Below are positions 1-10,199 of a stretch of DNA of 51,613 bases, in pieces. The stretch spans positions 1 to 51,613 of the forward strand of contig JBNGIO010005956.1 of assembly GCA_049999805.1 (NCBI GenBank), read 5' to 3'. The notes beneath the pieces were generated by a model. That model was given only the letters and a program-made list of their open reading frames with translations. It was not told where the DNA came from and made no database searches. Both the position numbers and the translations under genes were made by a program. The DNA is from Folioceros fuciformis. Taxonomy: Eukaryota; Anthocerotophyta; Anthocerotopsida; Anthocerotales. Every line of letters starts with the position of its first letter. The stretch's first letter is position 1.

Positions 1-130
1 TCTTCTTTTCCCGACATGTACGTATCTCTTTTTTTCCCAATATAGTTACTATCTCATCTTATTGCCACACAGTTGACATACCAAAACAAAACTAAAAAAT
101 CCAAAAAAACCTTCACTATCTTATAAGAAT
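1..130. mobile_element. family T terminal fragment (T0)
   Basis: The run around 'attgccacacagttgacat' followed by an A-rich stretch and 'aaccttcact' matches the end of the family T copy near 47820-47890, where the same order of words is seen. Only the terminal part lies in the window. No coding capacity. Confidence 0.45.
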
Positions 131-480
131 GGGCTACATAATCTTGCACTCTTCTCATGGTGAGTACTCATGCTCAGTAGAGTGTAGGAATTTCGTTGCC
201 GGCTGTGTGCTATCATAGCACTTGGTTGTAGTCCAAGTGCTTGACCGGCTGTGTGCTTAGTGTGGTCGAAGTGCTTGGAGGAGGGCTCATATTATTTCAT
301 GGCACCCCTGCAAGTTGCTTCCATTGTGAATGGTTGTTGTGTGAGTTGCTTTGCCGTGGGTGTGTGGTGATACCTGTGCTAATGTGGGCTTGAGGTTAGA
401 CTCTAGGGAAAGACTCCTTAGAGGTTCTCTCTAACAGGTGTGAGCATGCAATAACCAGCCCAAGGAAAAACTTGTTAGTT
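131..480 (+). repeat. LTR-like repeat L, copy 1
   Basis: About 350 bases that recur in inverted orientation at 2990-3310. Shared blocks in the same order include 'ggctgtgtgc', 'gtcgaagtgcttgg', 'gagggctcatatt', 'gcaagttgcttcc', 'gtgaatggttgttgtg' and 'cccaaggaaaaacttgtt'. No reading frame is conserved, which fits a long terminal repeat or other non-coding repeat. The repeat class is inferred. Confidence 0.55.
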
Positions 481-723
481 TGGAGCAAACCCCACAAAGT
501 TGTGTCATGAGGGTGATATGGAATCAGTGAGCTTAAAGACAGTGTTCGAGGAAGGGTGGGGAAGTGAGAAAGCATTTAGAAGGTTGCTGTGAGACTAAAT
601 TTTGGGGCGCTGATTTAGTTTGGTAAATTGCACATTTGACTTTTTTGTCCGTGCTTAGCTTAGGACAAGTGGTGGTGCCGGTTGTGTGTTTACACAGTGC
701 TTGGTAGGATCACGGGGTGCGGT

Positions 724-823
724 NNNNNNNNNNNNNNNNNNNNNNNNNNNNNNNNNNNNNNNNNNNNNNNNNNNNNNNNNNNNNNNNNNNNNNNNNNNNN
801 NNNNNNNNNNNNNNNNNNNNNNN
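724..823. other. assembly gap of 100 N
   Basis: Exactly 100 N. The 38 bases to the left (686-723) and the 38 bases to the right (824-861) are identical, beginning 'gtgtttacacagtgc'. Exact duplication on both sides suggests two overlapping contig ends joined without merging, so real sequence may be missing nothing at all here. Confidence 0.9.
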
Positions 824-859
824 GTGTTTACACAGTGCTTGGTAGGATCACGGGGTGCG

Positions 860-1142
860 GTGGCCAGGGCTGGGGGGTTACTAGCCCTTGATTGTAAGGG
901 TGCATCTTTCTCTTGACCTATTCGCTCTTTTTCCTTGGTTGGAAAAGGGCTAGTAAGAAAGGTAGCCTCTCCATCCATCTAACCATCCATATGAGAGAGA
1001 AAGAGAGAGAGGAATGCTACCGCTCCTACGTAGGAACGAAACCCATCGTCTCAACAACAATGGGATAAGTGTGGTCACTACAAGTAGCCCAAGGTCCCCT
1101 CCCCCTCCTGGGTGGTGAGGTGCCCAGGGTTTTGCCACCACA
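860..1142 (+). mobile_element. LTR 3' part of a retrotransposon
   Basis: The segment from about 955 to 1142 recurs at about 9440-9635 ('gagaaaggtag', 'catgagagagaa', 'gaacgaaacccat', 'gggataagtgtgg', 'ggtggtgaggtgcc', 'ccaccaca'). It ends in CACCACA directly before a primer-binding-site-like motif, as expected for the downstream end of a 5' LTR. The upstream limit of the LTR is not determined, and the N gap lies just before this entry. Confidence 0.5.
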
Positions 1143-1146
1143 TTTT

Positions 1147-1164
1147 TGGCGCCATTACTAGGGA
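1147..1164 (+). promoter_or_regulatory. putative retrotransposon primer-binding site
   Basis: The motif 'tggcgccattactaggga' follows the end of the LTR. Many plant LTR elements carry a TGGCGCC-type sequence at this position, where a tRNA primes minus-strand synthesis. The second copy of this LTR end (about 9635) is not followed by the motif, so it is a fragment or solo end. Confidence 0.45.
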
Positions 1165-1169
1165 GTGGC

Positions 1170-1823
1170 TTCTGAGTTGTTTTCCTTTCTTTCTATCTTG
1201 ATGGAGAGTCTAAAGGTTGATGTAGATGTCTGGTGGAAGAGGTGACCATTGACATGGTGGAGGGAGAAGAGCTTCAACCCCTTCACCAAGAGATCAACGT
1301 GCAACAAGAAGGGCTTTGCTACGAGGAGACAGTAGCTTGGGTGTCAATGTTATCACAATTGCGGAGGAGCTTCCCTTACCATATGAAGGGTACGAGTTGG
1401 GAGAGTCAGTTGCTAGAGAATGTCTCATCCAGGAGGAGTTGTGGTAGTACATGCGGCTGTGGGTAGGAGCCCCACAACTGACGGGTGGTTAGTATTGAAA
1501 GGGGCTTTGTCTTACAGGTAGTTGGCTTAATGTTAGTCCCAACTAACTGTCAAGTAGTGGTCTCGTCGCTGGACAACCCACAAACATTGATAGTGTCTAG
1601 ACAGTTTCTTTGTCAATCCTTGTCCCACTGTCAGTTTCAGAATCATTGTCAAGAGGAATTGCTTTCCATCTCGTCAGTGTTAGTCAGGTGAGGGGAGCAT
1701 TGTAAGAAGTTGTAAGTGTGATAGGAGTGAGCTTGACATTGAACAAGAACTGTCCTACAGTTTGTCGAGAAGTTATAGGCTAGAACCTTATCTAGAAGAC
1801 CAGGGAGGGCCTCTACGAGTAGT
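1170..1823 (+). other. probable retroelement internal region, no recognised gene
   Basis: Directly downstream of the LTR end and primer-site motif, so it should be the start of a retroelement body. Two short open stretches (about 1233-1466 and 1485-1691, plus strand) show no motif I recognise as gag or protease. I see nothing else here. Confidence 0.3.
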
Positions 1824-1858
1824 AACCTATGGTCCGGTGTGGTACCGGATCATAGGTT
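1824..1858. repeat. 15-bp inverted repeat (hairpin)
   Basis: Left arm 1824-1838 'aacctatggtccggt' and right arm 1844-1858 'accggatcataggtt' pair at 14 of 15 positions across a 5-base loop. A related word, 'ggtccggacataggtt', follows near 1871. It lies between repeat fragments and may be an element terminus. Confidence 0.6.
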
Positions 1859-2636
1859 CGATTTAATATGAGGTCCGGACATAGGTTCAATTTTATGCTA
1901 AAACACATTAATTTATATATAAATAATTTAGATAATATTAAATAATGACTTAAATAATTTATGAATCGGCTACCTCGGGCAGGGATTAGCCAATTGTCTG
2001 TTGGCACTAACTTTTATCAGGTGAAGGTAGACAATAGGTGTCGACTAGGGCACAGGAAGAAGCTCAAAGCTGGCAGCTTAACCAACACCTCCAAAGGCTG
2101 GGGTTGTGAGGAGAATCGGAGCTAAGTGTCGATCAACGACCAACCAAGGAGTCCAGAGAGGTGTTATGGTTTTCTGCCTGGAGAGATAACACGGGAAGGA
2201 AGCCCAAGCCTTGAGAAATCGGGCAGATCATCGGGGCTGTGACAAATCAAGCTAGGCGTGCAGGCCAGTGGAAATTGCAAGACCAGGGCTGGATTGAAAG
2301 TGATGTGAGAACTCAACCTCCACGAGTTTGGACTAGTCTAATCCATGGGCAGGTAGACCGGACAGTAGGTGTGAGGAGACTGGACCCTGCATAATAAAAT
2401 CGGGAGCCTAGGAGAATGTAGAGGGTGTGAGCCAGACCACAAATGTGGCCCGACCCCCTTTCCCATTCCTCCATTCCTTCTTATTTTCCTCTTGTCTCGT
2501 TGTCCCATTTTCTTCTACCCCGTCGTGCTCCCTCTCCCTCCTTCCTTTCCCCCTCCCATCCTACTCTATCCCCGTCCCAGCGGAGCCCCCTCACCCCACC
2601 CCTGCATGAGGCAGCTTGGTGATGATCACCAAACAT
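1859..2636. other. gene-free DNA with pyrimidine-rich stretch
   Basis: An AT-rich patch (1860-1965) is followed by ordinary DNA and then a strongly C/T-rich run (2455-2600) that makes several frames appear open by composition alone. No protein motif and no repeat copy elsewhere in the window was recognised. Confidence 0.5.
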
Positions 2637-3770
2637 GGATATGGGCGAGCGGGTCTGGTACCCCTACCAGGCACCCGCTCACATGTATCGTGGCCACATC
2701 AATCCCATGGTCATTGTAGGCTTCCCTGGAATCGCTCCCCTCAGAGCCTGATCAGCTACGTCTATCTTTCCCCTACAATAGTCAACACTCTCAATCACGT
2801 ACCTACTAATCCTGCAACACGTCCAGATAGTGGGAGGGCACCATTCCCTCATTTAGAAGGACCCCAGTACACCCCCCTACCGATTTCTACTTGATTACAC
2901 TCAATACCCTTTCCTCACAAGGCTCCCTACGACGCCTTCCTCAACCCAACAATCTAGCTACTTGTCTCCCTATGTACAACGACCAACAAGTTTTTCCTTG
3001 GGCCGGTTGTTGCGTGCTTGTGCTTGCTAGCGAGAACTTCTAGGGAGTCTTTCCCTGGAGTCTATCCTCAAGCCAACAGTCACACAGGTATTGCCACACA
3101 CCTACAGGAGCACAACAACCATTCACAAGGGAAGCAACTTGCAAGGGTGCCCATGGAAGAATATGAGCCCTCCGCCAAGCACTTCGACTACTGCAACTCT
3201 AGCCACAACGAGGCACTGTGATGGCACACAGCCAGCAATAAGATTCCTACGCTCCGCTAAGCATGAGAACTCGCAATGAGAAGAGTGCAAAATGTGGTGG
3301 TTCATTTCTTTGTGTAGCCCCTCCTTATAGGGGAGATCGACACATGAACCCTCTCCTACATGTAGGTGGTGGGCTACCCTTCTGTCACACTAGGCACCAC
3401 CAACTTTAATTGTGCACACCTACCAAGAGGCTAAGACCTACCAATAATTGCTAGGGCAGTGTGCGCCGCTGAAGATTAGGACTGCCATAGAAGATTCCAA
3501 AAAGGTGTGGCTAAGACTGCTCCTGAAGGGAGGCAGAGTCTGAAGGGTGAGCTACTGGGCCCCCCTCCATTATTGGGATCCACGAGCCTTCCCTGTACCT
3601 TCCTCTGTGTGGATCTCTTGGGACATCCCTTCACCACCACCTACAGGTTCAGTAGGGAAGGAATCCACTTGTTCTTCAACTTGAGGTTCCTTCCCTCCAT
3701 AGGGTGAAAATGTCCTCCCCTAGGTAGGGTCCTTGTTGCTTCGCTCGTAGGTAGGTTCCCTACGATTCTA
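2637..3770 (-). mobile_element. family T copy T1, interrupted
   Basis: Fragment of family T, written here in its antisense direction. The 2637-2989 part matches 3775-4100 and 46650-46990 ('cacccgctcacatgtatcgtg', 'gaatcgctcccctc'). The 3391-3770 part matches 4580-5000 and 47220-47640 ('ctaccaagaggctaagacc', 'ccctccattattgggat'). Between them sits repeat L in reverse, and the family T block that normally spans the middle is missing. Strand is set by the family T coding frame. Confidence 0.6.
2990..3310 (-). repeat. LTR-like repeat L, copy 2 (inverted)
   Basis: Reverse-complement copy of the repeat at 131-480, sharing its block order over about 300 bases. It interrupts family T copy T1, so it inserted there later or recombined with a deletion. 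No target-site duplication could be identified by eye. Confidence 0.55.
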
Positions 3771-4708
3771 TGGGCAAGTGGACATGGTATCCCTACCAGG
3801 CACCCGCTCACATGTATCGTGGCCACATCAATCCCACGGTCGTTGTAGGTTTCCCTGGAATCGCTCCCCTCTGAGCCTAGTCAGCTACGTCTATCGCTCC
3901 CCTACACTAGTCAACTCTCCCAACCACGTACCTACCAATCTGACCACACGTCCCATCAATAGGTAGGCACCATTCCTTCACTTGGAAGGGCCCCAGTACC
4001 TCCCCTACCGATTTCTACCTCCCTACACTCGATACCTTTTCCTCACAAGGCTCCCTACAACACCTTCCTCTACCCCCAATCTAGTTGCTCGTCTCCCTAC
4101 ACCCAGCAACCAACGAGTTTCCTCCGAGCCTACTCCGCTCCCTCCAACTCTGTTTATCATTCGCCTACGACATTCAACCTTTCCCAGCGCGTACCTTCAA
4201 CACGTCCAGTCAGTAGGCAGGCACCATTCATTCCTTCACTTGGAAGAGCCCCAGTACCTCCCCTACCAACTTCCAACTACCTACACCCAGCACCTTTCCC
4301 CACAAGTCTCCTCACAACACCTTCTACACGGTCCAACTCCACGTTTCCCTACTTCCAAGACTCCCAACTAGACATCACAAGAACCTTTGCGATCGGCAAT
4401 AGAAAGGGCACTTGCAGCTCCCCCTTCTGCCAGGATGTCCACGCAGGCTTACGAAAATTGGTTCTCTATTCGTCACGAAACACTTACAATCAAAGAACAG
4501 GGGCCTTTGGCTCAAGTTCTTCGTTCTACTTATATAGGATGGTAGACAGCTTCGTACCTACCACTAGCTGCGGCCAGCTTTAACTACGCACACCTACCAA
4601 GAGGCTAAGACCTACCAAAAGTTGCTAAGGCAGTGCGCGCCGATGAAGATTAGGACTGTCGGTGCAGCCATAGAAGATTCGTTGACCCCCTTTTTCAAAA
4701 AGGTATGG

Positions 4709-6322
4709 CTAGGATGGCTCTTGAAGGGAGGTAGAGTCTGAAGGTTGAGCCACTGGGCCCCCCTCCATTATTGGGATTTGTCTTCTTTTGGATCCACAAG
4801 CTTCCACCGTACCTTCCTCTGTGTGGATCTCTTGGGCTATCCCTTCACCACCACCTACAAGTTTGGTAGGGGAGGGTTCCCCTTGTTCCTCAACTTGAGG
4901 CTCCTTCCCTACGTAGGGTGGGAATGTTCCCTCCGTAGGTAGGGTACCTACCATTCCTACCCCTCCTCTCGTAGGTAGGTTTCCTACGGGAGTAGGTACC
5001 CCTTGTTGCGTGCTCTTCCTAGCCCATAGCAGCTCCTCAAGTTCCGATTGTGAGCTCTCCAGGTCCATACTGCTGTCCTCTTGAAAGTCTGTTGGTAGAG
5101 GCACTGTCTCCAGGGCCTCACGGTCGTCATCATGTGGCCCAAGATACCTTCGCCTTGCCAATGCTGCTAGTTCCTTGTGATGAGCGAGTGGACGTTGGTG
5201 TAGGTGGAGGTTGCGATTATGTTGAGCTAAATCTATGGTATCCATGTCAACAACCCAATCCCCACCCTCGCATCTACTCTTGTAGATATCCCGTTCAGCC
5301 TTCATCGCCCCTACCTTCAACTGTAGGTCAAGGTTTTCTTGATGAGTTGCATGAAGCTTGGTCATGCACCCCGTCAAGTAGGCATAGTCAGCACGAAACC
5401 TACGAGCTCGAACCACCAGCATCCTGTGAATCTTGGTCTGATGCTCAGCTACTTGTTGTGCTTTCTCCTGCTGAAGGTCTTCTAATTGGATGGTCAATTG
5501 TTCCCTCTCCACTCGCTCTCGTTGCCCTGCTTCAAGTCGTTGCTGGAGTTCCTGGTGCGCTTTAGCATTCTGTGCCTCCAACTCATCTAGCTTGCCTTGT
5601 AAATCCTTTGCAACATAGACTTGTTCCCGTAGCTGTTCCTCCACCACCTTCGTAGTTTCCTCAGACTGGGCGAGGTCCCTTCGACATGCAATGATCTCAT
5701 GTGATAAACCTTGTTGGGAAGTTTGCAACGTGGTCACCTGCTGGGTCAACTTCTCCAGCCCTTGCCTTTGCTCACCATCCTTGAGGGGATACTGTTCTCG
5801 CTCCTTTTCCAATTCCTGCACTTTGGATTCTAGTCGTGCCTGGTTTGCATCCCGACTTATGTCTTCCTGTAGTAGGGTTGCAATCATTGCACGGGCCTCT
5901 CCCCAATTGATGTGTTGTAGCTGTTGGCCACACTGAATGATGTTGCTCCACACTCCCAACGAAGTATCGTTACCTTGGCTTGTGGCGTGTGCTCCTCGGG
6001 CTGCTTCCCAATTCACTGGGCTCCTTCTCCCCAAATCTGGTGCTCCACTGTGTGCTTGCACTACTGGTGTCATCGCCAAATCCCCTACCTGGTACCCTAC
6101 CTCAACTATTGGCTGGCTTAGTCTAGGATCCCTCACTGTCTCCATCTCAGTTGGGGCGGAATTTAGGGCTGCGGGGGTGGTGACTGATGGTAGCCTTCGG
6201 TCCCTTTGCTGCTCCCTAGGTCTCCGTATCAACGGGGTGTCATCTTCATCAGACTCATCATAGGCTGCCATGGCTGATTCGGAATCAAGTGGGGACTCCT
6301 CATCCGTAAGAGGGATCGACAC
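4709..6322 (-). CDS. coiled-coil protein of family T element
   Basis: Open frame of 537 codons, starting at an ATG at 6322. The N-terminal 60 residues are acidic (run 'DESDEDDTPLIRRP' near residue 23). Residues about 150-300 are a long heptad-rich, Glu/Gln/Lys-rich stretch (for example 'LESKVQELEKEREQ') typical of a coiled coil. The C-terminal third is low-complexity and Gly/Pro/Glu-rich, and its last 70 residues are encoded by the TAGGTAGG-type repeat DNA. That same C-terminus is recognisable at 47384-47587 (minus) and 15700-15880 (plus), showing it belongs to the mobile family. No catalytic motif is present. It could be a structural (gag-like) or mobile-domain accessory protein. Upstream decayed frames suggest the true protein began further 5'. 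Confidence 0.55.
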   Translation of the reverse strand: MSIPLTDEESPLDSESAMAAYDESDEDDTPLIRRPREQQRDRRLPSVTTPAALNSAPTEMETVRDPRLSQPIVEVGYQVGDLAMTPVVQAHSGAPDLGRRSPVNWEAARGAHATSQGNDTSLGVWSNIIQCGQQLQHINWGEARAMIATLLQEDISRDANQARLESKVQELEKEREQYPLKDGEQRQGLEKLTQQVTTLQTSQQGLSHEIIACRRDLAQSEETTKVVEEQLREQVYVAKDLQGKLDELEAQNAKAHQELQQRLEAGQRERVEREQLTIQLEDLQQEKAQQVAEHQTKIHRMLVVRARRFRADYAYLTGCMTKLHATHQENLDLQLKVGAMKAERDIYKSRCEGGDWVVDMDTIDLAQHNRNLHLHQRPLAHHKELAALARRRYLGPHDDDREALETVPLPTDFQEDSSMDLESSQSELEELLWARKSTQQGVPTPVGNLPTRGGVGMVGTLPTEGTFPPYVGKEPQVEEQGEPSPTKLVGGGEGIAQEIHTEEGTVEACGSKRRQIPIMEGGPVAQPSDSTSLQEPS

Positions 6323-6329
6323 TCTACCG

Positions 6330-7240
6330 GAAATAAAAGCCTCCTCCTACAACGGGACAACTACAAAAGGTTGTTCCGCCTCCTCCAACTCCTCTTGTGT
6401 TAACAACCCTTTTGTCCTCCATAAGTGCACCAAGTAAGTCGAGAGGTAGCAAGGCCGTGCACTCCCCCCCTCCCTATCGTTCGGCTTGAGCAACTTCTCC
6501 CTGTGGTAGGTATACGCCTCATACATAATTAACCTTCAGTCTGGCTTGGCTCCTTGAGAGTCACTCTCCAAAGGAAGTGGAAGAAAGCATTGCTGAAGTA
6601 TGAGGTGCGTTGATAGTTCACCAATCCAAGAACCACCTTAGTGAACAACCACCATTTGAGCTCCTTGATCCTCTCACTCCTCCTCCCGTTCTTGGTTCTT
6701 GCTGGCTCTCCTACCAACAACAATTCTAGTGCCCCAGATGGTAGGGTGGTGCTGGGTGACCTCCGCCCATCTATGGTTTTATCCAGGATCCCAATACCAT
6801 CGCTCTCTTCTTCCGACCTACCATACACCTGTCATATGCTCCGGATAGTCCAACATCGAGGGTCAGTCCTCGCGTTTCGTTCAGGTAGGGCTTCTAACTC
6901 CTCCTTCGATTGCTGTAGGTTGGTATAGCACTCCTTCACCAAGCCTTCATGAGCATACGACCAGTGTTTGCCATATATCCAATCAAGCTGGATGTTAGCA
7001 TCACATGCCCAAAATCCGTAGGTCTATCAAATCCCTTGAGTTCATTTGGCCCCCAAAGCAAGAAAAGGACGGAAAATTGGTTTGGGGAGAGCTGGCTGCC
7101 CTCGTGGGTCATCCCCTACTACCGGAACCCACCTGAGTATTGTTGGAGGTCCACGCCATACTTGATAGAACAAAACCCCAAGAATGTCGGTTGCCCTCCT
7201 TTACGCAAGGTTATACCCCTACTTCCGTAGGCAACTGCTC
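6330..7240 (-). pseudogene. decayed 5' coding part of family T
   Basis: Minus-strand stretches of protein-like sequence in different frames with stops between them. They include 'IKELKWWLFTKVVLGLVNYQ' (within 6529-6828), 'YLVHLWRTKGLLTQEELEEA' just upstream of the 537-codon frame, and 'SIKYGVDLQQYSGGF' near 7150. The Trp/Leu-rich helices recall plant mobile-domain proteins carried by transposons, but I cannot assign the family. The breaks indicate the copy is inactive upstream of its coiled-coil part. Confidence 0.4.
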
Positions 7241-7875
7241 CTAGCTTCTGTGCAGCTGATTTCACGTCCCTTGCACGTTTCTCCCTATGGCTCTCACCAC
7301 AGCAAAGCCCTTTCTCTCTCTTTGAGTCCGCTTGGTCACAACAAGTAGGTCCCCGGCGTAGGTGTCTTGTCGCACAACTACTTCCTTATTCCCCGCTATG
7401 TAGGTAGATGTAGTTCCTTACGTGGAGGTGAGCACCCTTCGTTGATAGGACACCTTAGGTAGGGACCCCTTTAAATACCCTCTTGTCGTAGGTATACTTC
7501 TATATGTAGTAACTGCCCTTAATAGATACCCTACATAGGTGTCCCCTTTTCTGTAGGTAGCTTGCCCTTCACAACTATATTTCTTATTTGGGTACTACCT
7601 CGCATAGAGATATCCTCACTACGTGGGCATACCTCCCTATAGGTAGCCATCCCAAAGAAGGTAACTTCTTTATAATACTACCCCTTATTATCGCTACTCA
7701 TCTAACCTACCAAACCAAGACCAAACAAAACTGAAAATGCTATTAGCCGCTTCCTACCTACTGCGGGTATTTGCCAAAAACCCGCATTCCACAGATTCCC
7801 ACCCATTGTTGTAGGTAGGCTGCCTACCCCATTGCCGTAGGTGGCGTGTCTACCATATAAGTACCTTCCCTACCT

Positions 7876-8070
7876 ACGTAGGTATCTTCTATTTTCCCCA
7901 CGTAGGTACTCTCTCTACGTATGTAGGTAGATATTCTACTACGGAGGTATCTTCCATTTTCCCCACGTAGGTACTCTTTCTAAGTATGTAGGTAGATATT
8001 CTACTACGTAGGTATCTTCCATTTTCCCCACGTAGGTACTCTCTCTACGTATGTAGGTAGATATTCTACT
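7876..8070. repeat. three tandem 65-bp units
   Basis: Units begin at 7876, 7941 and 8006, each starting 'acg(t/g)aggtatctt' and ending 'gtaggtagatattctact', and a fourth begins at 8071. Each unit contains several CTACGTAG/TACGTA palindromes. It lies at the leader end of family T copy T2. Confidence 0.85.
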
Positions 8071-8110
8071 ACGTACGTATCTTCTTATCCTAACCTACCA
8101 GGCCCAAGGA

Positions 8111-8989
8111 AAAACTGGCTTCGTTTTGCACTGCACTGCTGGGGATCAACCCTCGCGCTGCTGCCGGAATTGTCCCACTGACTAGAGGATCTACTCACCA
8201 CACTCCCTCCCATCTACTTTCCTCCTCTCACCCCTGCCCATGCCGAATCCTAGCCTGCTCTGCACCTGTCCCAACGAGCTGCTGAATTCTAGCGCGCCCT
8301 CCCGTGCCTCCGCTGCTGAACTCCCCCTTAATTGCTTTGCTGCCATTCTCAGCGTACGTGCATTCCTCCCCTCCCGTTCGCTCTCTCATTCTCCGTTTCC
8401 TTTTTTCTTTTTTTCTTTCCTTCTTAATTTCTATTTCTCCCTCCCTTTTCCTTGCCCCATTTCCCTAAGTTTCTTGAGTTTTCTGCCCTCTCCCAGCTTG
8501 ACCAAACTGACCTTCCAAGGTTGACCACCCATCCTTGGGTTAGAATCCAGCAACCATGCTTGCCTTGCCACTGACCCGTTTTCACCAAGGGAAGCATCAT
8601 TTTCAGGGCTACCTCTGGCTCCTGACCCCTCTCTTTCTGCAATCACTCCACCTTCTCATCCCATTGCTCTCACCAGTCCTAGGGGCCTTTTTCCACATCA
8701 CTATCTAGACATAGGATTGACCAACTGACCCTTAGGAATTTTCAGATACATGAGCAGTTACCAATTTTACTGACTTGCCTGCTAGATGCCTCTTTGCCAT
8801 CTCATTCCAGAAGGAGGTAGACTCATGTCACTCCCCACTCACACTCATGCCACTCCCCACTCACACTCATGCTGTATTTTCTTGGTTAAAAACTAACTTA
8901 CCTCACGTTAGTATACTAACTAATTAAGGGTTAATGAACCTACTGACTTGCCAATTTGAGGAACTGAAGGACTATCAAAACTTAAAGGT
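8111..8989. other. gene-free DNA, short tandem repeat
   Basis: Pyrimidine-rich 8290-8520, which creates composition-driven open frames. Near 8821-8875 the word 'cactccccactcacactcatg' is repeated. No gene or mobile-element motif recognised. Confidence 0.5.
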
Positions 8990-9429
8990 TGAGGGGTGGA
9001 GGTATTCAAGGAGGAGTGTGCTTCCCTTTTCATCTTTCTTGGGGTTGGCCTAGTTAGGAGGCTCCTGCCCGGTGGGGGGGAGTCAGTAGGATCAGTAGAG
9101 GTAGAATTGTGGTTAGGAAAAGCACCAAGGAGTGCTAGATAGATAGTTTGTCCTATGTCCGACAGGAGCTAGAGAGGAGCCCTCGAATCCGTGACCAAAG
9201 TGTGAGTGTTGTATAAGTGTTAGGAGGTTTGTCCTAGGGATAGAGCATAGTCTTTGGGAACATGTTCTTGAGGTCTAGTTGACCGTCCTAGGTTGTTGAT
9301 GTGACAATTGACCATGAAAACCACCTAACACGGCGTTAGTCTATGAGTTGTTTGTGGGTTGGCAAGGAAGCTGACCCAACTGTGACATAGGGGCCAAGGT
9401 AGGATAGGGAGTGGACAGGATACTTGGGA

Positions 9430-9635
9430 GATGAGATAGTGAGAAAGGTAGTCTCTCTATGCATCTAACCAACCACATGAGAGAGAAATAGAGAGAGAAG
9501 AACGCTACCTCTCCTTCGTGAGAACGAAACCCATTGTCTCGAGAACTAAGGGATAAGTGTGGTAACTACAGGCAGACCAAGGTCCACTCCCACTTCTAGG
9601 TGGTGAGGTGCCGAGGTTTTTTCCACCACAATTGC
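9430..9635 (+). mobile_element. LTR end fragment, second copy
   Basis: Matches 955-1142 over about 190 bases and ends at the same 'ccaccaca' point. It is followed at once by a family T fragment rather than by an internal retroelement region. Upstream DNA (8990-9430) does not obviously match the first copy. Confidence 0.5.
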
Positions 9636-9639
9636 ATTG

Positions 9640-9985
9640 ACATCCCGGTGGAAGGTTGAGACGTGAGTGGTCTTCTTTCCATTGTCGATTGCAAATTTTT
9701 TTGTGGTGTCTATAGTTGGGAGTGTCGGACCTAGGGAGATGAGCAGCTGGATTGTTGGGCTGAGGAAGGTGCGTAAGGAGTTTTGTTGAGAAAGAGGTGT
9801 TGGGTGTAGGGAGCTAGCAGTCGGTAGAGGGAGAACTAGGATTCTTCTGCATGAGGAAGGTTTGGATAGGTAAGTTTGTAATTGGGAGTGTTAATTATCT
9901 CAGGTGGACAATGCATAATGCAATAGCGCTCTCGGAATGATTCCGGGAAGCCTACAATGACCATGGGTTGATGTGGCTCACCACT
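9640..9985 (+). mobile_element. family T fragment T3
   Basis: The reverse complement of this stretch matches the 3775-4400 part of copy T2 in order ('cccatggtcattgtaggcttcc', 'ctccctacacccaacacctt', 'gacaccacaa', 'gatgtcaa'). It is diverged, with small gaps. No coding capacity. Confidence 0.5.
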
Positions 9986-10199
9986 TGTCCTGACGGGCTA
10001 CTAACTGGCCACAATAATTGTGAGCTACGTATTGTGGGAATAATAATACCATACCTGAGGTCCATAACCTATGATGAATGATGACGATAATCAGTAAAAT
10101 CAACATCGAAATCTGTAAGCCTTGTCGATGGTTGGGGCAGGCCAGTTGAGGCCCAGGATCGGCCTGTTGGTGGTGCAAGGCAAGATAAGCACATGTCAG

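Larger units (their letters stand above)
3775..8110 (-). mobile_element. family T copy T2, longest copy with coding region
   Basis: Longest copy of the T family. Read on the minus strand it has a motif-rich leader (about 8110-7300, full of TAGGTAGG and CTACGTAG words) and a decayed coding stretch (about 7230-6330). These are followed by the intact 537-codon frame (6322-4709) and a tail ending in the conserved 'gcgggtgcctggtaggg' region near 3790. Copies T4 (15330-16545) and T6 (46640-48020) keep both ends and the last part of the coding frame but lack the middle, so they look like internal-deletion derivatives. The transposon class is not clear: no transposase, reverse transcriptase or integrase motif was seen. 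Confidence 0.5.

Noticed and set aside
2427-2719. Pro/Ser-rich frames
   Set aside because: Produced by a C/T-rich stretch, with no conservation and family T DNA overlapping the end.
5050-6263. Plus-strand frames opposite the coiled-coil protein
   Set aside because: Antisense shadows of the 537-codon minus-strand frame, which has the heptad pattern and family copies.
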